A DNA stretch of 64,000 nt from positions 1-64,000 of the forward strand of contig JABFGG010000018.1 of the NCBI GenBank assembly GCA_013112575.1. The letters are read 5' to 3'. Shown here in pieces: positions 8,551 to 17,952 of this stretch. The first letter of the stretch is position 1; every line of letters begins with the position of its first letter. This DNA comes from Chloroflexota bacterium. Lineage in GTDB: Bacteria > Chloroflexota > Anaerolineae > Anaerolineales > UBA11579. The notes beneath the pieces are model-generated. The model ran no database searches. It had not been told where the DNA came from and saw nothing but the letters and a program-made list of their open reading frames with translations. The position numbers were made by a program, and so were the translations under genes.

Positions 8551-10722
8551 TTATCCTTGTGGTGGGACAAAGTAGATTAAGAAGTCCTTAGTTTCTTCCG
8601 CAGCATCATAGGTTTTGACCCAGCCTCTGGGATACAGGCTTTCCAGGGCATCTAACGCTTCTGTATGATCAGGATTGACAATAAATAATTGCGCGCCAGA
8701 AAACTTAAGAGTGGTCTCAAAGTTCTCAACAAAGATCGCCTTGTCTACATAAGGATATCCGGCACTAAGCATCACCAAACGGCTATCGGCCCAATGAGGA
8801 TAACCCACGATCCAGACCGTTTCCTCACTACCCATCGTAGCCGTAAAATCTGCGACCACGGCACCCATCTCAGAGGTGTTCCAGGCACTACGGCGGTAGA
8901 TTTCATCGTACTCACTGAAGACCAGAGAGTAGTTCTGGCTGGCCGCGGCCAGCACAATTAGCACGCCTGTCACAGTGGCGATCGCCTTACCGGTGCTCCC
9001 CCCCACTTTTGTAGCCATGCCACTTAATAAACCTTCTATTGCCAGGGCCACGATCACAAAGATCACTACGGCAGCCCCTCCGGCACGTGCCGCATGTGGG
9101 TTTTCTGCCGGGAAGGCCAACGACATGACCGAAGGCAACATCAATATAGGAATGGAAATCAATAGGAAGAGATAAAGCCAATGCCGTTTACGGATGTATT
9201 GGTATAGCAACAGGGCCACACCAAATGCGTAAAAAACTGCAGAGAGCACATCCAAGGCCGGACGCCCGGCAACCGAGATCACCCACACTTCTCCATCGTC
9301 CCAGTGGGTCATTACCAGTGCGTCACCAAGGTTTTGGAGAAAGATCTGCAAGGGTGGCCCCGGCAGCGGCACTTCATCTGAACCCACACGTGTGCCTGTG
9401 CGGTAGTTGAAGATTTCTGGCTCGTCATACGCAAAGCGCGCCAGGGGCAAAAAAGCGACCAGAGCCACGAAGGTTACTAAGGCCAAGCCCACTATGGTTT
9501 GCAGTCTTACTCCCGCCGAGTGTTTATGCAGCAGGTAAAGCCCAAAAGCAGTCACCACGACAACAGGCAGCAATAATGTAGCTGTATAACCCATCAACCC
9601 GATTCCCAAAAACCCTCCCGCCAGCAAATAATCATTACGGCTGGAGCGACGAATGCCCCGCAACGTGTAAAAAAGGACAGGGGCAGTAAAGGCTGGATAG
9701 AGGATCAATCGCATACCCGTTCGGGCCAGCAAATTGGGCCAGAAAGCCATCCCGAACAAGACTAGGGCCAACAACCCCACTCGCTTATTGCCTACCTCTT
9801 TGCCCAACAGGTACACGTAAATGAGCGAAACAAAACCCATGATGACCATGCTCAATTTCAAGCTGAGAAATGTATATCCCGTATTGAAGTACTTGATCAG
9901 TGTGGCGACTAAGTAGAACTGAATGGGTTCACGCCCGGCATTGCGCGGGAAGAAAATGCGCGGTTCGCCATTCATCACATCGAATACGTCATACAGTTTT
10001 TCCGCATGGTCACTGACCATTTCACCAGGCACATCGGCGATGCGGTAGAAACGGAAAAACGCTGCAACGAGAAAAGCCCCCAATACCAACAGGGTCCAAC
10101 CGGAAATACTAAAATTGAAGTTTGGCTTCTGTAGCCTGGCGCGTAAGTTAGCCCAACGCTCCCCCCATATGTTGCCGGGAGACCACAGGCCATAAACCAC
10201 CAGGAAGAGTGCCGCCAACCACAAGGCCACATTCGTCAATGTGAACTGGTTCCCCTCCAGAGTATAAAAGGCAGCGATTCCGACGAACAGTCCGGCCACC
10301 AGAAATACAGGACGAAAAGCCAGCGTATCTTTTTTGTGCTCTATCTCTCGTGGGCTTGTTAGCAGCCAATCTCCTTTCTGGTGCCGCCACAACTGCCAGG
10401 CCACCGCCAGAAGGTAAAAACCAACCAGCAACCAGAGGCCCTCTTCCAAGGTTCTGGGACGCGAAGCCGTATCATCAAAGCGCAACTGAACCAGTAAGGC
10501 AATGCCAAGGGGAATGCCTAAAAACCAGGGAAAGCGCAGTGCTATACCGATGAGGGGATCTTGTTCGTCTACTCGCTCTTCTTGGTCAGGAATAGAGGCA
10601 ATGGAGGTCGGCGCGACTACAGCTTCCTCATCCAGTTCCGGTATGAGGATAGGCTTGCCCTTCCAGGGCGTTAGCCAGGACTTAAAAACATCAAGAACGC
10701 TGGGTTCTGGGTTTTGGCTCAT
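8551..10722 (-). CDS. GT-C family (39-like) membrane glycosyltransferase
   Basis: A 723-residue membrane protein. The first 110 residues are a soluble or weakly membrane-associated leader, then helices. After the helix near residue 220 comes RIADVPGEMVSDHAEKLYDV followed by a PRNAGREPIQFY loop, the arrangement of family 39-like enzymes in which acidic residues after the first helix act in transfer from a polyprenyl-phosphate sugar. About ten further membrane segments and a small C-terminal soluble part follow. It lies 31 bases upstream of the giant fusion gene and is probably co-transcribed with it. The ATG at 10722 follows AT-rich sequence without a clear ribosome binding site. Substrate unknown. 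Confidence 0.75.
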   Translation of the reverse strand: MSQNPEPSVLDVFKSWLTPWKGKPILIPELDEEAVVAPTSIASIPDQEERVDEQDPLIGIALRFPWFLGIPLGIALLVQLRFDDTASRPRTLEEGLWLLVGFYLLAVAWQLWRHQKGDWLLTSPREIEHKKDTLAFRPVFLVAGLFVGIAAFYTLEGNQFTLTNVALWLAALFLVVYGLWSPGNIWGERWANLRARLQKPNFNFSISGWTLLVLGAFLVAAFFRFYRIADVPGEMVSDHAEKLYDVFDVMNGEPRIFFPRNAGREPIQFYLVATLIKYFNTGYTFLSLKLSMVIMGFVSLIYVYLLGKEVGNKRVGLLALVLFGMAFWPNLLARTGMRLILYPAFTAPVLFYTLRGIRRSSRNDYLLAGGFLGIGLMGYTATLLLPVVVVTAFGLYLLHKHSAGVRLQTIVGLALVTFVALVAFLPLARFAYDEPEIFNYRTGTRVGSDEVPLPGPPLQIFLQNLGDALVMTHWDDGEVWVISVAGRPALDVLSAVFYAFGVALLLYQYIRKRHWLYLFLLISIPILMLPSVMSLAFPAENPHAARAGGAAVVIFVIVALAIEGLLSGMATKVGGSTGKAIATVTGVLIVLAAASQNYSLVFSEYDEIYRRSAWNTSEMGAVVADFTATMGSEETVWIVGYPHWADSRLVMLSAGYPYVDKAIFVENFETTLKFSGAQLFIVNPDHTEALDALESLYPRGWVKTYDAAEETKDFLIYFVPPQG

Positions 10723-10761
10723 AATTTAAGGTCGCTAGATGATACGCGCCAGTGCGTAATT

Positions 10762-10882
10762 TTAAGGGCGCACCTTCCAATAGGTCAAGCCGTAGGAAAG
10801 CCCGTTCTCCACCAGTGCATAGTAACAAGCAGATGTTATCGGATTATTATGAGGAAAGCAAACGTAATAAGATAGATTTATT
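10762..10882 (-). pseudogene. Possible C-terminal remnant of a GT-C-like protein
   Basis: A stop-free minus-strand stretch of about 40 codons ends with a TAA at 10762-10764 and has no start. Its translation contains FPHNNPITSACYYALVENG and ends GLTYWKVRP. This is protein-like, and resembles the short C-terminal tail that often closes large membrane glycosyltransferases. It sits exactly between the methyltransferase stop and the start of the 723-residue glycosyltransferase, inside a cluster of such genes. I read it as debris of a deleted cluster member. The short length leaves chance as an alternative. Confidence 0.35.
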
Positions 10883-11696
10883 TCTTATACGTTATAAAAA
10901 AACTATAGGTCCCCTCATTAATCTTCTCACTTTTAGCATATGGCTCCAAAAGTCGCTCCATCAAAGCTAGGTTCCATTTGGCAGGCATCAATATCCAGCG
11001 CCCGGTCAGTTTGCGCGCCACCAGTGAAGGTAGCCCAAAGTAATGTCCCCACTCCAACACAGCCTGTGCTTTGGGTCGTAGATAATGCCACCAGTCACTA
11101 AGCTCAAAACCGGCTTTGTCAAGGCGCGACCGCCACTCTTCGGGATCAAACATATTGTAATGCCGAGAAATTTTAATAAACCAATCTTCATATGGACGTG
11201 CCATCCTCTCTAACCCAACTTTGCGCAAGGCAGATGACACAGAAAGCGCACCCGTCCATTGATGGTTTGGCACGCAGAATACAAAGGGTGCCCCTGAGCG
11301 TAACACCCGACCAGTTTCCATCAGCACGTCATCCAAATGTGGAATATGCTCCAATACTGAGTTGCTCATAGCGCTGGCAAAATATCCTTTGGGAAAAGGT
11401 AGTTCGGCACCATCTGCCACGGCAAGAGATGAATAAGCCCCATAACCTTTAGCCTCAGGCATCAAAGCCCCCCACGGGTCGATACCCATATCGATCTTTT
11501 CTTCGAACACCAGGCTTGCAAACAGTCCATCCCCCGCCCCCACGTCCAAAATTGGATGTGGCAATTCAATCTCGGGATAAAAACTGGCCTCTACCGCTCG
11601 CAATAAAGCCCGGAAATAGGGTAAAGCACGCAACTGCGGCCAGAGATATGGATTCCCCGAATTCTGTTTGTTGTTTAACGCTTCTTGCTCAGGCAT
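10878..11696 (-). CDS. Class I SAM-dependent methyltransferase
   Basis: A 272-residue protein starting MPEQEALNNKQ at the ATG 11694-11696; the frame stays open upstream but that part lies inside the preceding gene. Motif I is ILDVGAGDGLFASLVF, the SAM-binding glycine loop, followed by an acidic residue in EEKIDMGIDPWG. Further on, SNSVLEHIPHLDDVLMETGRVLRSGAPF is the usual motif II/III arrangement of Methyltransf_11-type enzymes. The start lies only four bases beyond the stop of the upstream glycosyltransferase, so the two are probably translated from one mRNA. Within a glycan cluster it may methylate a sugar or lipid carrier, which is an inference from context. Confidence 0.8.
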   Translation of the reverse strand: MPEQEALNNKQNSGNPYLWPQLRALPYFRALLRAVEASFYPEIELPHPILDVGAGDGLFASLVFEEKIDMGIDPWGALMPEAKGYGAYSSLAVADGAELPFPKGYFASAMSNSVLEHIPHLDDVLMETGRVLRSGAPFVFCVPNHQWTGALSVSSALRKVGLERMARPYEDWFIKISRHYNMFDPEEWRSRLDKAGFELSDWWHYLRPKAQAVLEWGHYFGLPSLVARKLTGRWILMPAKWNLALMERLLEPYAKSEKINEGTYSFFITYKK

Positions 11697-11700
11697 CGCT

Positions 11701-12849
11701 TCAATCTGTGAGTTCCCGAAAAAGGTCTTCATAACTGGCCGCGGCGGCATCCGGCGCGAAGCGCGCTTTGATGGCAGGCACATCTCCCTTATATTCATCA
11801 GGGCTACCCAACACTTTGATGATTGCCTGGGCCAAGGCACTTGCATTACCCATTGCAAAGATCTCACCCATTCCGGTCGTCAGCACCGGTTGCCTAAGAC
11901 CAGGCAAGTCTGAAGCCACTGAGGGCGTGCCACAGGTCATAGCCTCTACCTGCACCAGGCCCAATGCTTCGGTGCTGTTGGTGCTCGGCAGCACGACAAG
12001 GTTGCAGCTATGAAAGAAAGCGGCCAGCTCTTCATCCGAGATGATTCCCAGAAACTGCCAATGCTCACCGAGGTTGGCAATGATGGGGGCCAGCATCTCG
12101 GCATACTGCTCTTCGCCAAAGACATTTTCATAAGGCCCCACGTAAAGCACCCGCGCCTTAGGGTAAGTTTCCAACACTTGCGGCAAGGCTCGCGCCAAGT
12201 GCTCCACCCCCTTTTCAGCAGCCAGCCGTGCCACCATGCCAATGATCTGCTCATCGGCTTGCACATCATATTTCAGTTTAAATGCTCTAACTTCTTTATC
12301 TGTCACCTGCGGCAAAACAACCGGGGCATCCACAACACGGACCTTATCAAAATATTTACTTAGGAACCGCGAGCGTTTCGCATAATCCCATGATGTGTTT
12401 ACGATCATGTGAGCCGCAGAAGCGGACACAAAGTTGGCTGTATCTGAAGCCAGATTTGCCAACCGGTTAACGAAACCTTCCGGCAAGACCAGATCGCATT
12501 GGTAAGTCAGTACAACCGGTTTTCGTTGTAGGCGAGCCAGCATTGAGATCGGGGCGGCATCCAATTGGGGCAGATGCAGGTTGACCACATCCGCCTCACG
12601 CATGAGTTTCCAGGCTGTGGGCAAAAAGCTGGGAATGATCGGTCCTTTGCTGATGTGGAAAGCTACCGGTTCACGCACGATCTCAACACCATCCACGATT
12701 TCGTGGCGCGCCAGGCTTTTATCAAATTGTGAAGTTAATACCGTGACTTTATTGCCACGTGCTGCTAAAGCCCGCGCCAGCCGCTCCGCGTAGATGGTCA
12801 GTCCGGAATAGTGTGGACGATAATAATAGAGGATGATGAGGATGTTCAT
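11701..12849 (-). CDS. GT4 family glycosyltransferase (GT-B fold)
   Basis: A 382-residue cytoplasmic glycosyltransferase. The N-terminal Rossmann half opens MNILIILYYYRPHYSGLTIY with a glycine-rich acceptor loop. The C-terminal half carries VARLAAEKGVEHLARALPQ and the donor-binding stretch STNSTEALGLVQVEAMTCG, where EALGLVQVEAM is the EX7E motif of GT4 retaining enzymes. It probably adds sugars from nucleotide donors to a lipid-linked glycan that the neighbouring GT-C proteins use. A TTG two codons upstream (12853-12855) is also in frame, but the ATG at 12849 fits the family N terminus. Downstream methyltransferase starts four bases after its stop. Confidence 0.87.
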   Translation of the reverse strand: MNILIILYYYRPHYSGLTIYAERLARALAARGNKVTVLTSQFDKSLARHEIVDGVEIVREPVAFHISKGPIIPSFLPTAWKLMREADVVNLHLPQLDAAPISMLARLQRKPVVLTYQCDLVLPEGFVNRLANLASDTANFVSASAAHMIVNTSWDYAKRSRFLSKYFDKVRVVDAPVVLPQVTDKEVRAFKLKYDVQADEQIIGMVARLAAEKGVEHLARALPQVLETYPKARVLYVGPYENVFGEEQYAEMLAPIIANLGEHWQFLGIISDEELAAFFHSCNLVVLPSTNSTEALGLVQVEAMTCGTPSVASDLPGLRQPVLTTGMGEIFAMGNASALAQAIIKVLGSPDEYKGDVPAIKARFAPDAAAASYEDLFRELTD

Positions 12850-12909
12850 GAACAAGTGTAGTTTATCAGGCGATGAGGGTTTTGGTTACCACCCTTTGGG
12901 TAGATTATT

Positions 12910-13932
12910 TCAATCTTGAGCCGCTCGATTGCGGATATCGGCATACAACTGGCCGAGCGAAGCACCATCGCGCACGAGCGCAAAGGTGCCCAGGCTAACA
13001 GTGATCACAAAATAGATCGTATGCGCCACAACCGCGTAGGCGAAAGCAACTGAACCATCGACACCAAATAAAGCCAATGCCCCCACAATGGCCGCCTCCA
13101 ACACACCTACATATGCAGGCGAGGAAGGTACTGCGACACCCAATGCTGATACGCCTACCAGGAAGGCTGCCCACAAGAATATACTGTCTGGCAAAAAGGC
13201 GCGCAGCAGCACAAAATACCAGGTCACATTGATGAACCACATCAATGCCATCCAGAACAGCACTTTCAGGAAACGCCGCAAGTCGGTCAGCGCCCCCAGT
13301 CCCTCCAGGAAGGCCTCGGCTTTGGGTCGCCCAAAACTGTGGAGGCGTTCTACGCCTCCCAACACTCTATCAAAAATGGACAGCACGGTTTGGGGATAGC
13401 GCGCCGCAAGGTACAAAGTCACGAAACCTACCACGACGAGTGCCGCCGCAACGACAGCCGCGTTCCAGGCCCAGTCTGCCCCGATCACAAATGGCAAAGT
13501 GGTCAGCAGCAAGGTCGCCATCATGGCTACGTCAAACACCCGCTCGACCACAATACTGGAGAGCACCTGCCAGAACCTCAAATCGCTGGTGCGGCTGAGC
13601 AGGAAAGCGCGGCCAAGCTCACCCAAACGGAAGGGTAGGATGTTATTGAGTAAATAACCTTCGTTGAGCGTCCAGAAGATCCGCGAGTAAGACACTTGCT
13701 CTTGTAAAATTGTGCGCCAGGCGACTGCCCGGGCTGCCACCGTTACAATGAAGAGTATGCCCGCAACAATAATGAGACGGTAGTCTACATTACGCACCGC
13801 CTCAATGACCTTTTCAAGATCAGCGAAGTACAGCAATGCCCCAATTGCAATTATGCTGATCAATATACCAGGGACAATCCGCTTCCAATCACCCGCCGCG
13901 GTAGCCGGAGTTGTTGTTTGCTCTGTAGTCAT
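12910..13932 (-). CDS. Lysylphosphatidylglycerol synthase TM-region/flippase-like membrane protein
   Basis: A 340-residue polytopic protein with about eight membrane segments. The block LLNNILPFRLGELGRAFLLS and the later VPSSPAYVGVLEAAIVGALA are the two signatures of the UPF0104/LPG_synthase_TM family, the flippase half of MprF-like proteins, which usually occurs alone beside glycosyltransferases. It lacks the aminoacyltransferase domain, so lipid or lipid-linked sugar translocation is more likely than lysyl transfer. The ATG at 13932 is six bases beyond the lepA stop, so it is probably cotranscribed with lepA. A second member of the family is encoded at 40484-41524. Confidence 0.8.
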   Translation of the reverse strand: MTTEQTTTPATAAGDWKRIVPGILISIIAIGALLYFADLEKVIEAVRNVDYRLIIVAGILFIVTVAARAVAWRTILQEQVSYSRIFWTLNEGYLLNNILPFRLGELGRAFLLSRTSDLRFWQVLSSIVVERVFDVAMMATLLLTTLPFVIGADWAWNAAVVAAALVVVGFVTLYLAARYPQTVLSIFDRVLGGVERLHSFGRPKAEAFLEGLGALTDLRRFLKVLFWMALMWFINVTWYFVLLRAFLPDSIFLWAAFLVGVSALGVAVPSSPAYVGVLEAAIVGALALFGVDGSVAFAYAVVAHTIYFVITVSLGTFALVRDGASLGQLYADIRNRAAQD

Positions 13933-13938
13933 AAACGC

Positions 13939-15741
13939 TTAGTCATCTCCTAAACGCAGTACCGCTAAAAAGGCTTCCTGGGGAATCTCCACACTACCCA
14001 CCATCTTCATGCGTTTTTTGCCTTTCTTCTGTTTCTCCAGCAACTTACGCTTACGGGAGACATCACCACCATAACATTTCGCCAGCACATCTTTGCGCAA
14101 GGCTTTGACATTGGCACGTGAGATCACCCGCCCGTTGGCGCTGGCCTGTATCGGCACCGCAAATAACTGGCGGGGAATCAATTCTTTGAGTTTGGTAATC
14201 AGGGCCTGGCCTTTATGATAGGCATGCTCTTTGTGCACGATCGCTGCCAGTGCATCTACCGATTCCTTGTTCACCAACACTTCCAGCTTGGTGAGGTCTT
14301 CAGGCCGGTATTCTTTGAACTGGTAATCCAGTGAAGCGTAACCACGCGTCCGCGATTTAAGTTGGTCGAAGAAATCCACGATCAACTCAGCCAGGGGAAT
14401 CTCGAAGTTGAGTTGCACCCGCCCTTGTGTGGGGTAATCCTCACTGACGTATATACCGCGCCGTTTGGTCGCCACATCCATCACAGCCCCATAATAATCC
14501 GTGGGTGTGAAAATCTGGATCTCCATCCACGGCTCGCCGATCTCTTCAATATCACCTTCATCCGGCAGTTCAGCCGGCGAGTCGATCGTCAGGGTTTTGC
14601 CATCTTTCATTAATACTTCATATTCCACCGAGGGCGCCGTTACGATGATATCCAGGTCATACTCACGTTCCAGTCGTTCCTGGATGATCTCCATGTGGAA
14701 CATCCCCAAAAAGCCGCAGCGAAAGCCGAAGTTAAGCGCCTGTGAGGTTTCTGCCTGGTAAACCAGTGAAGCATCATTTAGCTGCAATTTTTCCAGTGCT
14801 TCTTTGAGGTCATCAAAATCTTCCCCCTCCACCGGGTAAATACCCGCAAAGACCATCGGCTTGGGTTCCTGGTAGCCAGGCAGCCCTTCCTCCGCACGTT
14901 GCTCATTGTGTGTAAAAGTATCACCTACACGACTTTCATTTACAGTTTTGAGGCCGGTCGCCACATAGCCCACAGAGCCAGTTGACAGGTTTTTTGTAGC
15001 CTGCAAGTCAGGAGCGAACACGCCGATCTCTACCGGGCGAATCACGGCCTCGGTAGCCATTAGTTCCAATTCATCCTGGTGGGCTATTTTTCCATCCACG
15101 AGACGTACATAAGCCACGACCCCTTTAAAAGAATCGTAATGGGTATCGAAGACCAGCGCCCGCAGCGGGGCATCCGGGTCGCCTTTCGGCGGAGGCACTT
15201 TCTCTACCACCACATCCAGCACCGCTTCTATGTTCGTGCCGTCTTTGGCCGAGATGCGCAGTATCTCATCTGGGTTCGAGCCGATCAGGTTGCTGATCTC
15301 CTCAGCCACGTCGTCTGGGTGTGCCGCGGGCAGGTCGATCTTGTTGATTACCGGGATGATCTCCAGGTCAGACTCAAGCGCCAGATAAAGGTTTGCCAGC
15401 GTTTGTGCTTCCATGCCCTGGCTGGCATCCACAATTAACAAGGCCCCTTCACAAGCAGCCAATGCACGACTGACCTCGTAACCAAAGTCCACGTGACCAG
15501 GTGTATCGATCAAGTTGAGTTCATATTCCTGACCGTCTTTGCCCGTATGCATCATGCGCACAGCCGAAGCTTTGATAGTTACGCCTTTTTCACGTTCCAG
15601 GTCCATCGTGTCCAACACCTGGGCCTGCATCTCTCGGTCCGAGATCGTACCGGTCAGTTGCAGCAGGCGGTCGGCCAGGGTGGATTTACCATGGTCAATG
15701 TGCGCGATAATGCAAAAGTTGCGAATGTGTTCCTGCGACAT
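13939..15741 (-). CDS. lepA: Elongation factor 4 (LepA), ribosome back-translocating GTPase
   Basis: 600 residues, the normal length for LepA/EF4. Opening AHIDHGKSTLADRLLQ is the P-loop, followed by the G3 motif DTPGHVDFGYEVSRAL and the G4 motif NKIDLP. The C terminus has the LepA-specific domain, including SANGRVISRANVKALRKDV and CYGGDVSRKRKLLEKQKKG. The protein binds stalled or mistranslocated ribosomes and hydrolyses GTP. The ATG at 15741 is preceded by a TATACT hexamer at nine bases and no Shine-Dalgarno sequence. The flippase-like gene follows after a six-base gap. Confidence 0.97.
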   Translation of the reverse strand: MSQEHIRNFCIIAHIDHGKSTLADRLLQLTGTISDREMQAQVLDTMDLEREKGVTIKASAVRMMHTGKDGQEYELNLIDTPGHVDFGYEVSRALAACEGALLIVDASQGMEAQTLANLYLALESDLEIIPVINKIDLPAAHPDDVAEEISNLIGSNPDEILRISAKDGTNIEAVLDVVVEKVPPPKGDPDAPLRALVFDTHYDSFKGVVAYVRLVDGKIAHQDELELMATEAVIRPVEIGVFAPDLQATKNLSTGSVGYVATGLKTVNESRVGDTFTHNEQRAEEGLPGYQEPKPMVFAGIYPVEGEDFDDLKEALEKLQLNDASLVYQAETSQALNFGFRCGFLGMFHMEIIQERLEREYDLDIIVTAPSVEYEVLMKDGKTLTIDSPAELPDEGDIEEIGEPWMEIQIFTPTDYYGAVMDVATKRRGIYVSEDYPTQGRVQLNFEIPLAELIVDFFDQLKSRTRGYASLDYQFKEYRPEDLTKLEVLVNKESVDALAAIVHKEHAYHKGQALITKLKELIPRQLFAVPIQASANGRVISRANVKALRKDVLAKCYGGDVSRKRKLLEKQKKGKKRMKMVGSVEIPQEAFLAVLRLGDD

Positions 15742-15750
15742 AGCGCACGA

Positions 15751-15756
15751 AGTATA
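15751..15756 (-). promoter_or_regulatory. -10-like TATACT ahead of lepA
   Basis: TATACT on the minus strand nine bases before the lepA ATG, with no ribosome binding site in between, so the transcript would have a leader of only a few bases. Confidence 0.4.
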
Positions 15757-15873
15757 ACTGATTTGGGGGCTGATTGTCTTTCAACCCAGTGATTATATAT
15801 CTCCATAATTAAAAATTTGATTTCTAACCAAATCGCTAGGTCACACCAGGTTAATTCCTGATATGATTTGGGC

Positions 15874-15894
15874 ATGAATGGAACTGTCGTCTAA
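15874..15894 (+). other. Possible six-codon leader ORF (MNGTVV) before the GGDEF gene
   Basis: A TATGAT hexamer at 15862-15867 is followed six bases later by an ATG opening a six-codon frame that ends in TAA at 15892-15894. The stop runs directly into the AAGGGAGG ribosome binding site of the main gene. The layout would suit translational coupling, but such a short frame could be chance. Confidence 0.25.
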
Positions 15895-15907
15895 GGGAGG
15901 TCATCTT

Positions 15908-17509
15908 ATGCAAGTTGAATGGGGGTATGCTACCGCCCTCTTTATAGCAGCCACCTTATCCATACTGGTCGCCTGGATCAGTTGGCGTCGTCGACGCGCC
16001 CCCGGCAGCATACCGTTGTTCATCTTTATGCTGGCATTAGCGTGGTGGGCAGGCACCTATGCATTCCATTGGCTGCGCCTTCCCCAGCCGCGCCTCTTTT
16101 TCTGGCTGGATGCAACTTATCTGGGTGTAGTCATCGCGCCCGGTGCTTTCCTTATTTTTGCGCTGATATATACCGGTCGCAAGATCGAGCATCCCAAACG
16201 GCTGGTTGCCCTGCTGTCCATCGAGCCCCTACTTACCACGTTCTTCCTATGGACCGATCCCCTGCACGGCTGGTTCTTCGGCAACAATGCTGTGCGCGAA
16301 GAGGCTATCCTGGATGGGGGGCCATTATTCATCTTCAATGTGGCTTATTCTTATGGTCTGGTGCTCACGGCATTGTTGCTTCTGATTCAGGCACGTCTAC
16401 AATCGCATGCCTTCAACCGTAGACAATTGAACATCGTAGTGGTGGGCGCTTTTCTCCCCTTCTTCACCAACATCATCAGCCTTAGCGACCTAAATCCTTT
16501 TACTGGTTTGGACCTGACGCCCTTTGCTTTTACGCTTACGGGTATCTCTCTCGCCGTCGGTCTTTTTTATTACGGCCTCCTCGACATCGTTCCAGTGGCG
16601 CGCCACACACTGGTTGAAGAAATGCACGATGGCGTCCTGGTTCTGGACACCTTCGACCGCATAGTGGATATCAATCCCACAGCCCAGAAGATGATCGGCC
16701 AAACAGCGGATTCCCCCATTGGCAAATCCGCTGTCCAAATTTTCGCTCCATGGCCCAATCTGCTCGAACGCTTCCAGTTCACGCGCGCAGCCCAGGAAGA
16801 GATCGCCGTGAACACAGACCCCATGCGCGTGATCGATTTACACATTTCACCCCTCTATGACAGCAAACAAACATTTAACGGGCGTCTGATCGTATTCCGC
16901 GATATCACCGAACGCAAAGAGATCGAGGAGCAATTACGCCAGGCAAACCAACGTCTGCAGCAACAGTTGAAAGAGATTGAAGCTCTCCAGGATCAATTGC
17001 GAGAGCAGGCACTGCGCGACCCGCTTACCGGCCTCTTCAACCGGCGCTATTTGGCAGAAGCCATGCGACGTGAATTAGCACAATCTATAAGACAAGGTTG
17101 GCCACTAAGCGTAGTGCTGATGGACATTGACTCCTTCAAAGCCTTTAATGATGTCCACGGGCATACGGCAGGTGACAGGATGTTACAGGCCCTGAGTGAG
17201 CTTCTACAGAGCAAAACGCGTGGCAGTGATTTCGTTTGTCGCTACGGTGGTGAGGAGTTTGTTATTGTTCTGCCCTTCACGGCCCAGGCTGCCGCAATAA
17301 AACGCATGCAGGAATTCTGCCAGATATTTGAAGCCTTCCATTTGGCCTTTGAAGACCAACAATTGAACACAACTCTTTCTATTGGTGTGGCCGCTTTCCC
17401 GCAAGATGGTGAAACAGGGGACCAATTACTGGATGCTGCCGACAAGGCTATGTACCGTGCTAAAGCCAAAGGTGGCAATCGTGTAGGGGGTACCTCCACA
17501 GACCCCTAA
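15908..17509 (+). CDS. Membrane diguanylate cyclase: 7TM sensor, PAS and GGDEF domains
   Basis: 533 residues from the ATG at 15908, chosen because AAGGGAGG lies seven bases upstream; an earlier in-frame ATG at 15878 has no such site. Residues 1-225 form about seven membrane helices of the histidine-kinase N-terminal 7TM type. A PAS domain (about 230-345) follows, with the typical end LIVFRDITERKEIEEQL, then a short coiled coil. The GGDEF domain has DPLTGLFNRRYL, the active-site variant GGEEF and an inhibitory-site RxxD (RGSD) five residues before it. It should therefore make cyclic di-GMP from two GTP and be feedback-regulated. The stop overlaps the convergent nitroreductase stop by four bases. 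Confidence 0.88.
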   Translation: MQVEWGYATALFIAATLSILVAWISWRRRRAPGSIPLFIFMLALAWWAGTYAFHWLRLPQPRLFFWLDATYLGVVIAPGAFLIFALIYTGRKIEHPKRLVALLSIEPLLTTFFLWTDPLHGWFFGNNAVREEAILDGGPLFIFNVAYSYGLVLTALLLLIQARLQSHAFNRRQLNIVVVGAFLPFFTNIISLSDLNPFTGLDLTPFAFTLTGISLAVGLFYYGLLDIVPVARHTLVEEMHDGVLVLDTFDRIVDINPTAQKMIGQTADSPIGKSAVQIFAPWPNLLERFQFTRAAQEEIAVNTDPMRVIDLHISPLYDSKQTFNGRLIVFRDITERKEIEEQLRQANQRLQQQLKEIEALQDQLREQALRDPLTGLFNRRYLAEAMRRELAQSIRQGWPLSVVLMDIDSFKAFNDVHGHTAGDRMLQALSELLQSKTRGSDFVCRYGGEEFVIVLPFTAQAAAIKRMQEFCQIFEAFHLAFEDQQLNTTLSIGVAAFPQDGETGDQLLDAADKAMYRAKAKGGNRVGGTSTDP

Positions 17510-17952
17510 TCTCTATCGGCTTGGGCCCGCTCTAAAACGATCACCGCAATGACCCGCTCCGTACGCTGCTCATAACGTCCATAACCCTCATAGGCCTGCT
17601 TGAACTGTGCCCACAAGGCATCTCGTTCCTCCCCTTCCGCCTCTCGCGCCACCACACCGATCATCTCTCGCCCAACCTGTACCTGCACATTTGGTTCGGC
17701 TTGCAAGTTGCGATACCAATCCGGCGGTGTATCCGCCCCACCATTCGAGGCCGCGATGATAAAGTCATCACCGCGCGAGATGTAAGAAAGCGTGTTGCTG
17801 TGTTGGTTGCCGGTCTTATTGCCTACCGTGTGCAGCACCAGCACCGGCATGCCCACGATACGGTTCCACAAACGCCCCCCGCTGGCCTGGTAAATGAATC
17901 TATGCATGCGCCACAAGGCTTTCACGAAGGGAGTGCGTGTGCGGGCTGTCAT
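17506..17952 (-). CDS. Deazaflavin (F420)-dependent nitroreductase family protein
   Basis: 148 residues of the Ddn/DUF385 split-barrel family. Typical features are LWRMHRFIYQASGGRLWNR, the core VLHTVGNKTGNQHSNTLSYI and PDWYRNLQAEPNVQVQVG. Family members bind F420H2 and reduce nitro compounds, quinones or enones; the substrate here is unknown. Its ATG (17950-17952) overlaps the stop of the small membrane protein by one base (TAATG), indicating translational coupling in the order tlyA, membrane protein, nitroreductase. It converges with the GGDEF gene, overlapping by four bases. Confidence 0.85.
   Translation of the reverse strand: MTARTRTPFVKALWRMHRFIYQASGGRLWNRIVGMPVLVLHTVGNKTGNQHSNTLSYISRGDDFIIAASNGGADTPPDWYRNLQAEPNVQVQVGREMIGVVAREAEGEERDALWAQFKQAYEGYGRYEQRTERVIAVIVLERAQADRD

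Noticed and set aside
11697..11867. Longer N terminus for the methyltransferase, starting at 11867
   Set aside because: The extra 57 residues lie inside the coding frame of the preceding GT4 glycosyltransferase and are not methyltransferase-like; ATG 11696 sits four bases beyond that gene's stop.
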